A stretch of DNA of 64,000 bases, taken from Apostichopus japonicus. Lineage: Eukaryota; Echinodermata; Holothuroidea; Aspidochirotida; Stichopodidae. The stretch lies in assembly GCF_037975245.1 (NCBI RefSeq), contig NC_092570.1, positions 6,119,001 through 6,183,000 on the forward strand. Direction: 5' to 3'. Made by a program: the position numbers and the translations under genes. Shown piece after piece: positions 49,295-62,305 of this stretch. The notes beneath the pieces are model-generated. The model searched no databases and was not told where the DNA came from. It was given only the letters and a program-made list of their open reading frames with translations. Position 1 is the stretch's first letter. Each line of letters opens with the position of its first letter.

Positions 49295-52200
49295 ATGACG
49301 GCTGCTGTAAGTCTGTGCAATTTTCGTAGCCTAACGTTTATGTCCATTAACGCCTAATGTTGATGTGAAGTCTGACCAGGCCTAGGCTAGTCTAGTAATA
49401 ATAACAGTAATAATCTCACTCAGTCATCTCACAGCTATACTGTAGGGTACGAATCGAAGCACTTGTGATTGTGAAGTAGCTTTTAGCCCTGGCTGGTTTA
49501 TAAATGTCGTATTTTGCAGTAAAACTTGTCTTGTCAGCGTTGGTAATATGTGTAAGATTAAGAATTGCCTTTAGCCTACTGTAAGTAACTTGTGTAACTA
49601 GACTAGTTACTTATGCCTAAGAATAATTTAGACCTGCTGTACTACTAGGTGAAGTTCCCTGCTAGCCTAGGTCTAACAATTGAGAGTTAGACAAGCTGTG
49701 TGATATATGTAGCAGGCCAGTGGTCCATAAGTATCCAAATATTGTGAAAATGTAGTGCTGCAATTATCTTAAAATATTTTGCTTTAATACTATATTACAT
49801 AAGAAGTGTAACACCCCTGTACCCCGGCCGAGCGGTAGCGTGGGAAATCAGGCAGCTGGAGGCCACCTGATGTCAGGGCAGGGGAAGGGGGGAGGCGAAG
49901 ACTTATGCTAGCAGGGCTTGAACCAATACACACAAAAAAAGAGAGAAGAATATAGTTAAGGAGAACTGGGTCTCAAATCAACAATTTTAATACCTTAATT
50001 AACTTTAAACATACACTTAACAAAAATAAGGCAGTGACTTTCTGCCGTATACAAATATAAAAGCAAACAACGGGCAGAGATTAAGTTTAAATAAATAACA
50101 AATACACTACATACCAGGGCGTGGGCAGCACGGCTCTTAACTGAATCACGAGAGTGAATACCCGACACGGGGCGCCAACGGCAGACGGAACTAATACTGC
50201 CTAATGTGGTCCCGCCCCGATTAACCTCTGCAATACCTCCGGGGAGAGCCCTAATTTAACCCTACCTCCGGAGTCTATAACATGCAAAGAAGTCAACCAG
50301 GACGGGAACTTTTTAGTTATACTATACAAAAGGAATGGCGCCCGTAGTCAGCCTTCACTCCCGGACCCGCTCTCTATATTAAATGAACCTTGCCTTTAAA
50401 ATAATACTATACTGTAATTGCCGTGCTGCTCACCGCTGGTCTCCAGTTCTCTGCCCGAACTTCAACGAAATAAATTAAGTTTCCACAATACAAAATACAT
50501 AAGAAAAACAACGTCTTAATTAAACAAGGTTAAGAGAGCAAGTGATAGTAAAATAGATACACGCTAAACAGAACAACTCGTGTAATAAAAGAGCGAATTC
50601 CCGGAATGCTGGTGATGGCAGACGACGGGGAGAGCGAAAGAGACCTGCATAATAAGACAAAAGTAAATGGAATGGTGAATGAATGGACAACAAATCGCAG
50701 GGTAAATTATTCAAACAAAACGGGAAAACATATTCTTAGTAGCCCTGGGCGTGTTCGAAATACGGGGTACACGCATCCCGAACAACCCAGGGCGTAACAA
50801 TATCAAGTAAGGCCTGGGCTATTTCCTCACCACAAGCAATTAGTTCTGTAACTTTGAAGTTTGCATTAAATATATGAGAAAGAAACCAGATACATACACA
50901 CACAATTTGTGTGTGTTAATTGTGTATCCAGTTGGCCAAAAATGGTAGATACAATATGATTACACAAAATCATGTGATTTTTGCCATGGTGGATGTTGGT
51001 TGGTAGGAGCCATGCATGAAACTGAGAGGTATGGTACCTCTCTAAACTGTACACCAATCTCATGCTCTCAAAGCACTGGTGTTGACAGTACAAACAGTTC
51101 CTAACCTTGATCTGATAGAAACATGATATTCATAGTGTTTGTGCTGACAATACGAGTGCTCTGAAGCAGGACATGACACTACAGTCTAGAGTATAGAAAA
51201 AATTGTCCCAACTGGTCGCCATTCTTCTTTTAAGGCATTGACCATAGGACTATGTTGAATTTGAAATGTAACACATCAATTCAGTCTCAAGAATAATCAA
51301 GGCAGTTTCTAACTTTACATGCAACATTGCAATTTTTTTCTGGTTATTGTGTATTGCAGGAAAGAGAGAAAGCGGTTAAAAAGAAGCTGCACGGATTTTT
51401 AACGGAGATGCTGGCTGTAGGATGTGTACGGGTAAGTGTCTTACAACATACTGTAAATATCCAAAACAAACTGTAACATTCCATTCATTGTGTGATATTT
51501 AATTGGTTAATTGCATGATTAATTCAATAAATTTATTCTCATTTTAGAATCCTTCTCTCCTCTTTCAAGACATTTTACTTTAGATGTTCCATGTCTGTCT
51601 CTTACAGGGATTCAAGTACTTTTCAATGTATTTGAGAGGAAAAGAAGAAATGGTCTGCACAGTCCTGAATGAACCAGTGGTAATGCAATTAATTCAGTTT
51701 GCTTTCTATGGTCATCCATATAAAACCTCAGAAGAAAACATTTCAAAATTTCACATAGAAAAGGGTACTGATCTCAACTTAAAATTCAAAGGCTTATAAG
51801 GATTATATATATATATATATTACTTTTCTTGCCCAATTTAAATTTCTCATCAGACTGATGGGAAAGGCATTTTTTTCCAGTATCTAACACATTCAATGCT
51901 ATGCAAAATGACCATGCAACTTAGATGTATACAACAGTAACAACAGCCTTTCAATATATTACAATAAAATGGGCTTACAAGACTCAGTAAGGGGATGGGG
52001 AGGTACAGTGACAGGAACTGTGGAATATGCTGCTTCCCTATCCCTTATCCATTCCATTCTGCCACCTTCTTTCTCATTCCTTATCCAACCATCTAACCAC
52101 CCTGTTCCACCCCACCCCCCCAGCCCTATTTCTATCATAATTACTTTTCTTAAACCTCACTTTCAATCTACTTTATATTAGACACCACGAAGTTCAACTC

Positions 52201-55200
52201 CAGTGTCCACAGAGGGGGGTCAAGTCTTTTTCAGTGGAAGCCAGCCAGAGTTGCCTGTTGATCAGTAAGCATATAAGCACACATAAATAACAAAAGAGCT
52301 TGGCCTAATGACAAACAAAAGGTGGGAAGTTTCATAGGTGGTCTTGGGTAGAAGATGCTGTCTTTTGTTGATATTGATCTTCCCTGAATATTTTTTACCC
52401 TCAAAGCTAAATTGTAAATAGCATGATATATATGCATGGCACATCTTGGCTTGAATGTTTAAACACAATGTTCATTAACAGTTTATTTGTGGGTAAGATT
52501 GCATCTTACTAGTGTAGCTAATACTTCCATTTATAGGGGTGAACTTCTGCTATTAGTAAAATGGAAATGGTTGGAGGGGAAAAAGGGGATAGGGAGGTGG
52601 AAGGATGAGGATGAGAGTGTACATTATATGTCATGAATTAATGTATTAATATTAAAGTTAGTTTATAAATGTTTTCTTTACTAGTAAATTTGGGGGGAGA
52701 AGGGGGGGGGTTGGGAAAAGAGCATTCCATGTAGATATTGTTTATCTGGTTTCATACTCTTTGACTCTAAACAGAAAGGATCTCATGTTATCTCAAGGGA
52801 CTCAAAAGAGGTAAGTTTTACTTGTCTTGTTTCTAGAAAAAGTCTATTAAGCATGGCTCATATTTTTTTGGCCCAGTTGAACTGGCACTCTAGTCGTCCT
52901 ATCTGTGGTATTTCATTTCTTCAAAATTCTCAGGGAAATTTGAAGTAATATCAACAAACATACTGGTTGAAATCAATTTGTAAGATGGTGAGAGGGGAGG
53001 GGAAGAGTAAGGGTGCAGAGCCGTCATGAATTAACAAATTAATTCGTAATTAAAGAATAACCGTCATTGACATTAGTCACATTACATAGACAGAGATTAA
53101 GTCGTCTTTGGTGATTCAAAGATGATTGTCAGCAGAATGACAAAAGGTTATATATGTCATAGCTCGACATGATTACTTCGATGTAGGTAAATATTTGAAT
53201 TTTTCTTTATCTGTGCTGGTATTCAGGATATTTTAAAGTTCACATTTTGTTGCAGTTCTTCAAGTGGTTGTGCAATATTATGCAAAGTCTATAAATAATT
53301 ATATCATCATTCCATTGACTGTATTACTCATTTTTTTTCAGGCTAAGTGGTTATGGGTACATGGATATTGGTCTACCTCCAGCATCCCCCAGTGAAAGGG
53401 AAATTACACCTGCAGTAAGTTTGATCCACATTGGAGTAACCATTGCAACTGAAAGAGATTAACACCAGTTCCAAGTATGTATTAAATTGTTGTATCAAGC
53501 GCTGAAGTCCAAACATGATACAAAAGATCCAAAGTTGCCACTGTTTAGTTGGTACTTGAAGATATATTGAGAAATTGTAGAAAACTTAGAAAATGTCAGC
53601 GAACCTCAACTTTTAAAATTGTGTATGTGATATGGGTTATCATTCTTGGTAGTAAATCACATCTTTGTGTTGTATGAGCATTTCCCCCTATTTTGCAGGA
53701 CTTTGGGAGTTGAAGGCAGGCTTGTGAATCTTGAATAGATAAGGGGTCTTGTAATGGTTATTAGCATTAAATGCTGACTGCAGTGCATGTTTCTTTAATG
53801 CCTTTCATGTAGTACCCATAGAGTGACAATACTGTATTGGTTTCTGTTGTTTCCTATCTGGTAGAGAATGTGTCAATTAAATACAGGCCACTGGTATAGC
53901 AGTACTAACTTGTGTGCATTTAGTCCAGTAGTAGGCCTATCTGTAGAGCCTGTACTGGAGACACCACACTTGCATAAACTACAGTAGTATTTGTAAATCT
54001 GTAGTTAAATTGTTCTTTGTAGGGTCTGTGGTAGTTGTAGCCAGTAGTGTTGCACCCAAATGGCAGAGGCTTCTGCCAGTACTGTAGCATAAGGGGGACC
54101 AGACGTCCTCAGATATCATGGACTTACCGATCTTTCCCAAAACTTGTTAAACAGCCCAGAATGATGTGAATTTGAAAACAAGTGCCTGTTTCTTGAGAAT
54201 GTACTACAAAAATATGGACAGTTAATAATCATTCTTGAAACATAGCTCCACCAAACATTAACATATCAAAATCCCACCTGTCCCTTAAAACTGTATTGTG
54301 TAGTGATATGCCTTGATGTCAACATAGGGGTTGTTCAACATCAATATCATGTCCCTTGAATTTCTGGGAGAAAAAATATGGTCACCTTACTGTTGCATTA
54401 CCTGCACTGTGATCGCAGAGCCAGACGTGGTCTCTTGCAGGTATCCATGTGTTATCCCAGCAGTTTGTGAGATATACATAGTTTCATTATTAAGACTTTG
54501 ATATATTTTATATGATTGGTAAATACTTTCTATTCAAGCATATTTGATTTATGGACATACTCTTTCTTCGCAACTGAATTGCAGTTGGTTACAATGTAGT
54601 TGATGAGTTCTTTTAACTTCGTGCCATAACGGATCATCAAATATTTATACCCATTGGCTGCATTAATTTCTTCTCTTACCAGTTTTTGTTTATTGTGAAT
54701 TCCATAGCGACAAGATTCAACATTGTTTCTCCTCGCTGGGTACGGTAAATATTCATGTCCATATGTTTGGGTGAGAAGCAACCATGACAGACTGGTGAAA
54801 TTGAATGAAGAAAACAAATGCAATAAAGACAGTCCGCTGAGGCTTAAGACGACGTCAGCATGGAATGAGAAAGGTATGAGCGTTTGTTGATATTTTCATT
54901 CCTTCTTTTGAACACTTTTTTGGATTAAAATTGGTACCATACTTTTAAAAACTAGGGGAAAGATAAGGGGTTCATCTAAAAAACACACCCCGTACTCAAG
55001 TGCACTCAAAATACCACTGTGAAGTTGAGACTTTAATTCTGAGGATGTCAAAATGAAATGGATTTCATTTACATAAGTATGTGAGAAACAAAGTCCTCTG
55101 GATTGGATGAACACATTCTAACCTTGGGGATAGCCGATCCTTTCTAACACTCATCTGCATTTTGCTTTGTCCTTATCACTCTACAGACATAAGAGCCTGG

Positions 55201-56393
55201 GAAATTTTAGCAGAACTCGTCAAACTCAATACGAGGCCGTCTCCATCAAATCCATTCGCAGTTGATTTACAGTACTTTGACAGCCTTGATATCGGGGAAC
55301 GTGTAATAGCTCTTGGTGCCATGTCACATTTACTGCAGCAGATATTCAGCCACGGACCGGACAAAGCTTATGCAGGATTGGGTAAGCTTGAGCTGTATGA
55401 CAAAGTCAGGTGGATGAAGATGGGAGAAGTGATGAAATGAATTATTTGGGAGGAGGGAGGAGGTAACTTGGGTGGTTTTTTGACATCAAATTTAGGTGGG
55501 TTATTCTCCAGCCAGGTCCATCCCCCCCCCCCCTTTTACCTCTCATCTAAACTCCTGCTTCCCCCATCAACCCATGTACTGACTTCTGTAGGCCACTCAC
55601 AAGCCATAAATTTCTTAAGCCTAAAATCACCAAATCTATGTCTACTGTACATGATAGAAACAAAGGTCATAAACAATATCTCCCAAACAGCTATGAGAAG
55701 TCTATCACAGGTTAACTGTTTCTTCACACACAAGGCTTATGACTTGGTCAAGTCTAAATACAACACCATGTGCTTCCAATTATTTACATTGTTCTTAGTG
55801 TATTACAATGTTAATTCTCTGTAATGGAGATGGGGTTTTCAAATTCTGAATCTTAAATATTGAACCTCATAATATCGTCTAAATATGGCATCAGTTTCAG
55901 GTTCAACACTGACCACATTCGACATTACATACCTTGAAAAAAAAATTAAAATTTGTAATGGAAATGGCTATTTCTGTGGCCGGAATAGGTGGTTATGGTA
56001 ATGTCTGAAGTAAACAGAGATTTTGGCGAATTGTTGTTGGTTTTGCCATTTTGTGCTATTCTTGACTAGCAACTGTTTAACTCACCGCTTCACATGTTTT
56101 TTTTGGGCATTTGGATAGTGATATGATGAAGTATACCATCAGATAATAGTTTCACATGATTCCTTAAAAAATCGTTTCAATTTTTGTTTTGCCTCTCATC
56201 TATGTCTTTGCTTTTAGTTGCTGACGATTTGAAGGAGGTGACTAGAAGACATTTCAAGGATCTCCTTCTACTTATGAAGCAACATCCCCAATCTGCTGTT
56301 CAGAGTTCACACGTCAGATCAGATCCAGCGAATAAAGGGCAGCTTAGAACTCACGGTCAGGGTCAAAGGTCATACTCCCAAGGTTACAAGTGA
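49295..56393 (+). CDS. Protein of unrecognised family, 8 coding exons, 270 aa
   Basis: Predicted exons are 49295-49306, 51360-51431, 52182-52264, 52775-52810, 53342-53414, 54708-54873, 55187-55381 and 56218-56393 (stop TGA). Phases agree throughout and total 813 nt. All donors are GT. The acceptor before exon 6 (TTCCATAG) is weak and is the least certain junction. The N-terminus is basic and helical (EREKAVKKKLHGFLTEML). A Ser/Pro-rich linker carries SGYGYMDIGLPP. A compact middle block has LLAGYGKYSCPYVWVRSNHD. The C-terminal third is strongly helical (AWEILAELVKL, RVIALGAMSHLLQQI, LKEVTRRHFKDLLLLMK) and ends in a polar tail. There is no signal peptide or membrane segment, so it is probably intracellular. 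I do not recognise the family. The 12-nt first coding exon is plausible but not proven. Confidence 0.7.
49806..50796. mobile_element. Possible GC-richer mobile element in intron 1 of the 270-aa gene
   Basis: This block differs in composition from the surrounding intron. It starts TGTAACACCCCTGTACCCC and ends CCCAGGGCGTAACA, so TG...CA ends and an internal GTACCCC / GGGGTAC pair are visible, as in a solo LTR. No matching target duplication was found and no coding region is present. It may instead be a decayed DNA element. Confidence 0.3.
50797..51359 (+). other. Rest of intron 1 of the 270-aa gene
   Basis: No exon or repeat structure was recognised. A short local inverted repeat around ACACACACAATTTGTGTGTG lies at about 50897-50916. 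Confidence 0.4.
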
Positions 56394-57639
56394 CATATCA
56401 TAAGAGACAGTGATATCATGTAAAGGACTTTGCATAGCAATAGCAACCAAAGAGAGGCTGATCACAGGGATTAAGTGGCAGGATTAAATGTCATGTAAAC
56501 TCTGTTATTTTATGTACCAATGTTTTGACAAGCCAAGTTGATCCTGGATAACTTGAGCCAAATTTGTTTGGTCTCGACAAGTGGTAGTTCCATGTAGATG
56601 GAAGACTTTGCAACATTGCTAACAGATTAATAGATGTATATGATAACACTGTAAAGAGCAAGAGCTGAAATGCTGCAGGCATGTTAAGAGACATACATTA
56701 CATGTGTACTGTAGATGCTGTAGTACAGCTGTGTGTAGTAGTACAGCTTTGTCTGTAGTACAGCTGTGTCTAACAGTCTACAAACTCATGAAATTTTGCA
56801 AAAGGACTCTCATAATGGTCTTTGATAGGTATGTACATTCAAAATCCAGGCTAACAGTGGAAGAAGTGCATATAGCAGAATGAATTGAGTAGTCCCAATA
56901 CACCAACAACATTGAATCTGTGGGACGGTAGCGGACGATTAAAGGACTGAATAACTTCAAATCAGATTTGGTAATCAACTGTGGAATTTTCAGAAGGTGC
57001 AATTATGAAGTAACTAGCCCCAGCACTGTAGGTATAAATGATGATCAAACTTTTAAGTCTTGATTCCTGTATTAAACAAACTGTTCAGTAGGGTGACTGT
57101 TATGAGGACCATTTTGTTTTAATAGGAATTCAAAGTGTAGAGCTACACTACCTAAACAGCTATATACTGTAGTTGTTTGAGGAGGTGGTGGGGGAGGGTG
57201 GGGGGGGTTGGGGGAGGTGGATGTAAATCTTATGGTGACAAGGTGTTCCACATATTTGCCAATTCCTTCACATGAGGATGTTTTACCTCAGGCAATATCA
57301 TTTTGGATGTTACGGTTTACATCTGATCATTACACCAGTGTTAATATTTTCCATTGGTATCGAAGTGTAAATTTAACATGGAGTAAACAGAATATATGCT
57401 TCTTCCTTTGAATTGCCATTGTTTTAGGAATCCCTTCCATTTAATAGAAAATGAGTCATAACAAGACCCTTTCCCTTAACACTTGCCATTCCTTGATATT
57501 GCCAGTAATGAGAGTAAACATATTGTCATAAGCGCAGCAATCTGAACATGGAACGAGCTAAGAAAATTGGGAGTATTTATAATGAAACTTTTCCTTTTAC
57601 TGCTGTTATGTAATTTTGCACAGAGTTTAAGAAGAGCAT
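56394..57639. other. 3' flank of the 270-aa gene
   Basis: No gene was recognised. ATTAAA-type signals occur at about 56472 and 56938 and could serve the upstream gene. A short GTAGTACAGCTGTGT tandem lies at about 56719-56770, and a G-run near 57190-57215. Confidence 0.4.
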
Positions 57640-57966
57640 TGCAGAGAGCCTGATGGACGATTGGCTAAGGCATGGCAGACTCGTGATCCAAGGATCGCTG
57701 GTTCGACTCCTGCCTAGTTCATTACGTTGTGTCCTTTGGCAAGAGGCTTTATCTCAATTGGGGGTTAAATGGGTACCTATGAGGTAAATTGTCATTGGGC
57801 GCAGTATATAACTGCAGCTGCCTGGAGGGACTGTCTCTGGGACAAGTTATCATTGACCTGGGGAAAGGGGGAAAGTTTGGTAACATATCGTCTATAAAGC
57901 GCTTTGAGACCTATTGCTGGTATAAAGCACTATATAAAAGTGGAATATTATTATTATTATTAGTAT
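57640..57966 (+). mobile_element. tRNA-derived SINE, near full length
   Basis: A-box TGGCTAAGGCATGG (57662-57675) and B-box GGTTCGACTCC (57700-57710) form a tRNA-like head. A central body follows, with CTGGGGAAAGGGGGAAAG at 57858. The 3' tail has AAAGCGCTTTGAGACC and TATAAAGCACTATATAA and ends in an (ATT)n run. This head-body-tail order is characteristic of deuterostome SINEs whose tails are shared with a partner LINE. It is oriented plus. Confidence 0.8.
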
Positions 57967-58847
57967 TAAAAGAAGGAAATTGTGACAGTTATAAGCATTA
58001 ATTTGTTCCGTAAACCTATCATAGGAAAGACACAAATTTCAGTTTAATGTTCTCAACATGTTTGTCTTCATGTTTTTTATTCACCAAATCGTTTGTTCTT
58101 ATTTGGAATGAAGACAAAAGTTCTTTCGTTGCAGCAGTCTAAACTACGCAAAATTGGTATTCAGTTTTCTTTCATTCTTTTTTTACCTGTAAATGGTATG
58201 GCTTTAAAAGCCACGTGATTCAAACAAGTAATGTTTGGGGCAGTGCAAAAATCTGTCCTGTGAATGATCTTTCAAGCTAAGTATAAATAATAACAATGTG
58301 TAATACCCTCCAAACTTGTCTTTTGTTTTCAATTTGTGTCTGTTTCTTAGGGGATTGCAAGAATGGGGAATTTGACCCTTACTTTTGTACCAATTGTTGC
58401 TTTTCATGAATCCCATTCATGTCATGTGGTCGTGGATAACCCTATATAGGCTACAGGAATCCTGTTATCTTTAGCAGAGGTATGGAAACCTTGCAGACCT
58501 GATATTTCAAAAAGGAGTGTCGTATTTAGTACGAGGATCCCTGACCAAACCCACACCCCCCAACCTCTCCCTCATCTTTATTAGAGAGACTAGCAATACT
58601 TGCATCCCGGGTCCCTCCTTTCGAGAAATGCTGGATCCACCACTGAGATGTCCAATACTCAGATTCAAGAGCTAATAACATGGAAAACACTGTTTACCTG
58701 AGTTTGGTAAATATTTTTATCTCAGTTTGCACTTCACAACATCTTAACAAATCCTAACAAATTAAAGTTTGACGGATCTAACGCATAATTTCCATATAGA
58801 CTTCCTTAAAAGTATGATACATTTTAGTTATATCTCTGGAGGTGCTG

Positions 58848-58881
<34 letters not shown>

Positions 58882-59048
58882 ATTTATTTATTTATATTCA
58901 TAAATGAACATCAGACAACAGAGAATATCCACACCATCACATGCAAAATATTCCACAAAAATAGAGCCATTTCAACCTTCATGACAAGTATGCACCTTAC
59001 AATACTTCATACCATTAGCACAGGGGGAAAAAACTTATCGCATGCTTT
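57967..59048. other. Intergenic DNA before LIPT2
   Basis: No gene was recognised. It holds a short (TA)n/(GT)n microsatellite at 58850-58882. A possible LIPT2 poly(A) signal on the minus strand (AATAAA, at 58883-58888) lies about 160 bases past the stop, but it is in low-complexity sequence. Confidence 0.4.
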
Positions 59049-60462
59049 CTATGATATAAAATCTGCCTTAAGGAAAATGTTCTCAGCAAGTTTTTCATCA
59101 GCTGCAAGTGTGCATCCAAAAACATCACAGAAGGAATTTAAAAATAATGGTTCTGTTTCCTGTAGCGATACTTTTCTTCCGAGTTCCTGCGATAATGAGG
59201 TGACTCCTTTACCTTTGATTCCGCACGGAATGACGTGATCAAACCAGGAAAGATCGTTGTCACAGTTGAGGCTCACACCATGTTGTGTTATGTATCTCTT
59301 ACAACTGATCCCTGTAGACAAAAACGTGTGTATTATTTATATGCAGCACTACTGAAATATCACCCCTCATTGATTTCCCCATCTCTGTCTAAACTTACTG
59401 TATATGTTCCATGATTCTTACTGAGCAAATTTTATTGTCACTGTGTTATTATTATTTTTTTCCTTCACATTTGATATAGTGTATTAAGTTGGTCATGAAG
59501 TACTATCTCTCATGGTAAAGTTGTATTTAGGATCAGTGCATTGACCCTAACACTAACCAAAATGAAATCTATTAGCATTTTCCAGTTGGGTTGGCAGCAA
59601 GATAATGAGATGGATGGATGGATGGACAACAACCAATTGCTGATATTCTACACTGAATGTTTATAATCCAAACACAAACCCACTGTATCTCTATCTATCT
59701 CTGAGAAAACTATTAACACAAAAACTTCATTAGCATGGAGTACTATCAAGTTTTCCACAAATAATTGACAAATGACCTGGTTTTGTTTTGTAATTATTCC
59801 ATTCCCATACTTGGGAATAATATAGTTTCATTGTTTTTGTTGTTGTCTGCACAGCTGTCTTAACTGGTTAATTTTCATTTTTCATTCACTGCTGCTTTAT
59901 AAGATCACATCACATAAGTCTAAAGGAATTCATACAATTTATTTAACCAACCATGCAAAATTAACAGATTTGCCCCCCCCCCCTCAAGATTTAAACACTT
60001 ACCAATGGCTGCAATTTTCCTTTCATCTATCCAAACACCTGTGTCCTTGGTAGTCTTTCCTTGTAGTCCAAACATCTCGCAAGTTTTGATCAATACTTTT
60101 TCCAGAGAGGAGACATATTTCCTTAGTCCTAATGAGTAGTTTTTTAAGTTTATTACAGGATAACCTACTAACTGACCAGGGCCATGGAAGGTAATCAACC
60201 CTCCACGATCAGTTCTCACAAAATCAGCTCCCAGGGCCTTCAGTCTTTCTTCGTCCTGGGAGTATTCTCGCTCTCGAATACCGACAGTGTAAACAGGCTC
60301 ATGTTCGCATATAATTAAAACATCTCCTGGATGTTGCTCGCTAAGGAAAGACTTCTCATTCTTTGAATCATTACGATGAGCTTGGAGTAACGACCTTTGA
60401 ACTTGCCAAGCAGCTCTGTATGAAATCTTTCCAAGGTTGAGCACTGTTATTGACCTTGCCAT
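59049..60462 (-). CDS. LIPT2: Octanoyl-[acyl carrier protein]:protein N-octanoyltransferase (lipoyl transferase 2), 2 exons, 240 aa
   Basis: Minus-strand exons are 60462-60003 and 59311-59049, joined in phase 1 (donor GTAAGT, acceptor TTTTTGTCTACAG). In total 723 nt. The enzyme moves an octanoyl group from mitochondrial acyl carrier protein to a lipoyl-domain lysine, the first committed step of lipoate synthesis. LipB-family motifs are clear: EHEPVYTVG (53-61), RGGLITFHGPGQ (86-97), ERKIAAIG with the conserved Lys149, QHGVSLN (163-169), and PCGIKGKGVTSL with the catalytic-position Cys183. Lys149 and Cys183 correspond to the bacterial catalytic pair. Length is close to human LIPT2 (231 aa). 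A mitochondrial location is expected, although the N-terminus (MARSITVLNLGKISYRAA) is only a modest targeting sequence. The gene is tail-to-tail with the 270-aa gene. Confidence 0.95.
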
Positions 60463-61270
60463 TATTCATACTTTATACATTCATCGATCGTCACAAGTGA
60501 AAAAATGCCAAGAAATTAATCTCACATAAATTCAGCTGAAAGGAAATTAAAATTTAACAATCTGGGTAATTCATCAAGTTTAGTATCGTGATTTCAAAAT
60601 TCTTGAAACATATTGAAGTCAAAATTTATGATTGAAAAAATAACAATAAACAAACAACTTACAAAACAAAACAATTGACCAAACTTCCTGTTTGTTGATG
60701 TCAAATTTGATGTGGTTTGAAGTTTGAGAGAAAATAGCATTTGAAATTAATAATTTGAATATTGAAGCAAAAATTTAAATGTTTGGTGATTGTTTTGTAT
60801 ATTTTGGGGTTTATTTATACTGAGAATGTGAGATTACTCCTGACAATTCTATTAATGTATAATTGTTACTTAAACTTATTTTAAAATAAATAAAAGAAAT
60901 TTAACAGACACAAATCACTTCATGTAGAGTAATTTCTTTGAGATTCTCCAACTAAAATCACATCAATGACTTGAGTCACAGGTTTATCTCTATGAAAAAA
61001 TGAATCTTAACAAACTTAATCTGGAGTCACTTCACTTTTATATTTAGAAACTTGAGTCATAACACAGCACAACACTTGTGCCCATTAAAGGACATCATAA
61101 TATACTAAACAATAATGTAGTAATATGGTCTAATTTAAGGTAACCAGATGATTTCATGCACCATCCACCTGATTTCAGTTAACAAGTCCCTGGAAATGTC
61201 AACAGATTTCATTTGCTGCCAACAGATTATTATAAATGTCCTAATGCTAGGAATCTATTCCCAAGTTTGT
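60463..61270. other. Upstream region of LIPT2
   Basis: AT-rich sequence that should contain the LIPT2 promoter on the minus strand. No TATA box, CpG cluster or other gene was recognised. Confidence 0.4.
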
Positions 61271-61277
61271 AAAAAAG

Positions 61278-61578
61278 GACCAGATTGATCATGTCCCATT
61301 CGTCGCTGGTTGTTTTATTTTGGAATATACCAATCAATAAAAGGTCGGCATTGAGTTTAACAATGGCGAAAGGTTGGTGTAGGTTAGGGATGTATATTAA
61401 TAATATTATTAATTCGCTACATTAAACTAAGTTTGTCAGGGATGTCAAGTGTCATTCTCAAAATAATTTGAGAATGTCAAAACAGTAACTGTATTGGATA
61501 ATACACAAATACAAAACACCCCTACTTAATAGTGGCATGCTCCGACCGGCGACGAATGGAACACGATCCAACCAGATG
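61278..61578. mobile_element. MITE-like element with ~30-bp inverted ends
   Basis: The left arm contains GTCCCATTCGTCGCTGGTTG and the right arm read inversely contains GTTCCATTCGTCGCCGGTCG. Similarity extends outward toward CCAGAT with one indel. The arms are about 230 bases apart. No clear target duplication was seen, so the class is open. Confidence 0.55.
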
Positions 61579-61746
61579 ATCATTTAAATCCAGATAAAAT
61601 ATGCTTGCTTTTCAGCATGCGTTCAGAAACTTGGTCAGTTGACAATCATCCATAATCCCTATTGTTACTATGTTAGTGTAATGTTATTGAATATGCATTC
61701 ACATGTACCTGTGCAAACGATGCACTACGTTAAATATAAGGTGGGG

Positions 61747-61890
61747 CTTATTCGCAGGGCAGCCCTGCAAATAGCCGGACACAAACATCTTATTCGCAGG
61801 GCTGCCCTGCGAATAGCCTGACACATACACCTTATTTACACGGCTGCCCTGCGAATAGCCAGACACATACACCTTATTCACAGGGCAGTC
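61747..61890. repeat. 42-bp tandem repeat built on a palindrome
   Basis: The start CTTATTCGCAGGGC recurs at 61747, 61789, 61831 (mutated) and 61873, a period of 42. Each unit carries the palindrome TTCGCAGGGC(A/T)GCCCTGCGAA. A further single copy lies inverted at about 63104-63155. Confidence 0.85.
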
Positions 61891-62305
61891 TTAGACTGGG
61901 TTAACAGGCTCGGTAACTTCTGGGGCTATTTGAGTTTGCTTTTTGGGCACCAGCTGGCTTTTGGAGAGTCTTAATTGGGAGCCCCTATATTTTAGGGAAT
62001 TTATTGGCCTTTGGGAGTCCTATCTTAATGCTGCTAGGATTGGTTTTGGGAGCCTAGGGCCTTATGATTGAACCAGTCTAGCATTAGTACCGCCAACATA
62101 AAAAAATGTCATCCCTCATTTTCTCCTTTGTTTTTGCAGTGTGACTGCTCATTTTCATGTAAAGGTGTGGGGGGGGGGGGGTGTCACACCCTTGACCATA
62201 TTGGCTTTCAGGCAATGTCGGCTTTTGGGGAATCCCAAGATAAGCTCCTTAAAATAAGCTTTTAAAATTGAACTGCTGGGGTTCCAAAAATTAGCTTATG
62301 AAGTG

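Noticed and set aside
51584-51799. Plus-strand frame GFKYFSMYLRGK as an extra exon of the 270-aa gene
   Set aside because: It has an acceptor-like start but no donor in a fitting phase. Skipping it keeps all other phases intact.
54530-54823. Minus-strand 97-residue frame
   Set aside because: It is antisense to exon 6 of the 270-aa gene and has no supporting motif.
57662-57710. A functional tRNA gene
   Set aside because: The A and B boxes are present but there is no matching acceptor stem, and a SINE body and tail follow.
58500-58650. Another hAT element ending CTGGATCCACCACTG
   Set aside because: The right-end-like sequence is present but no left end or duplication could be found.
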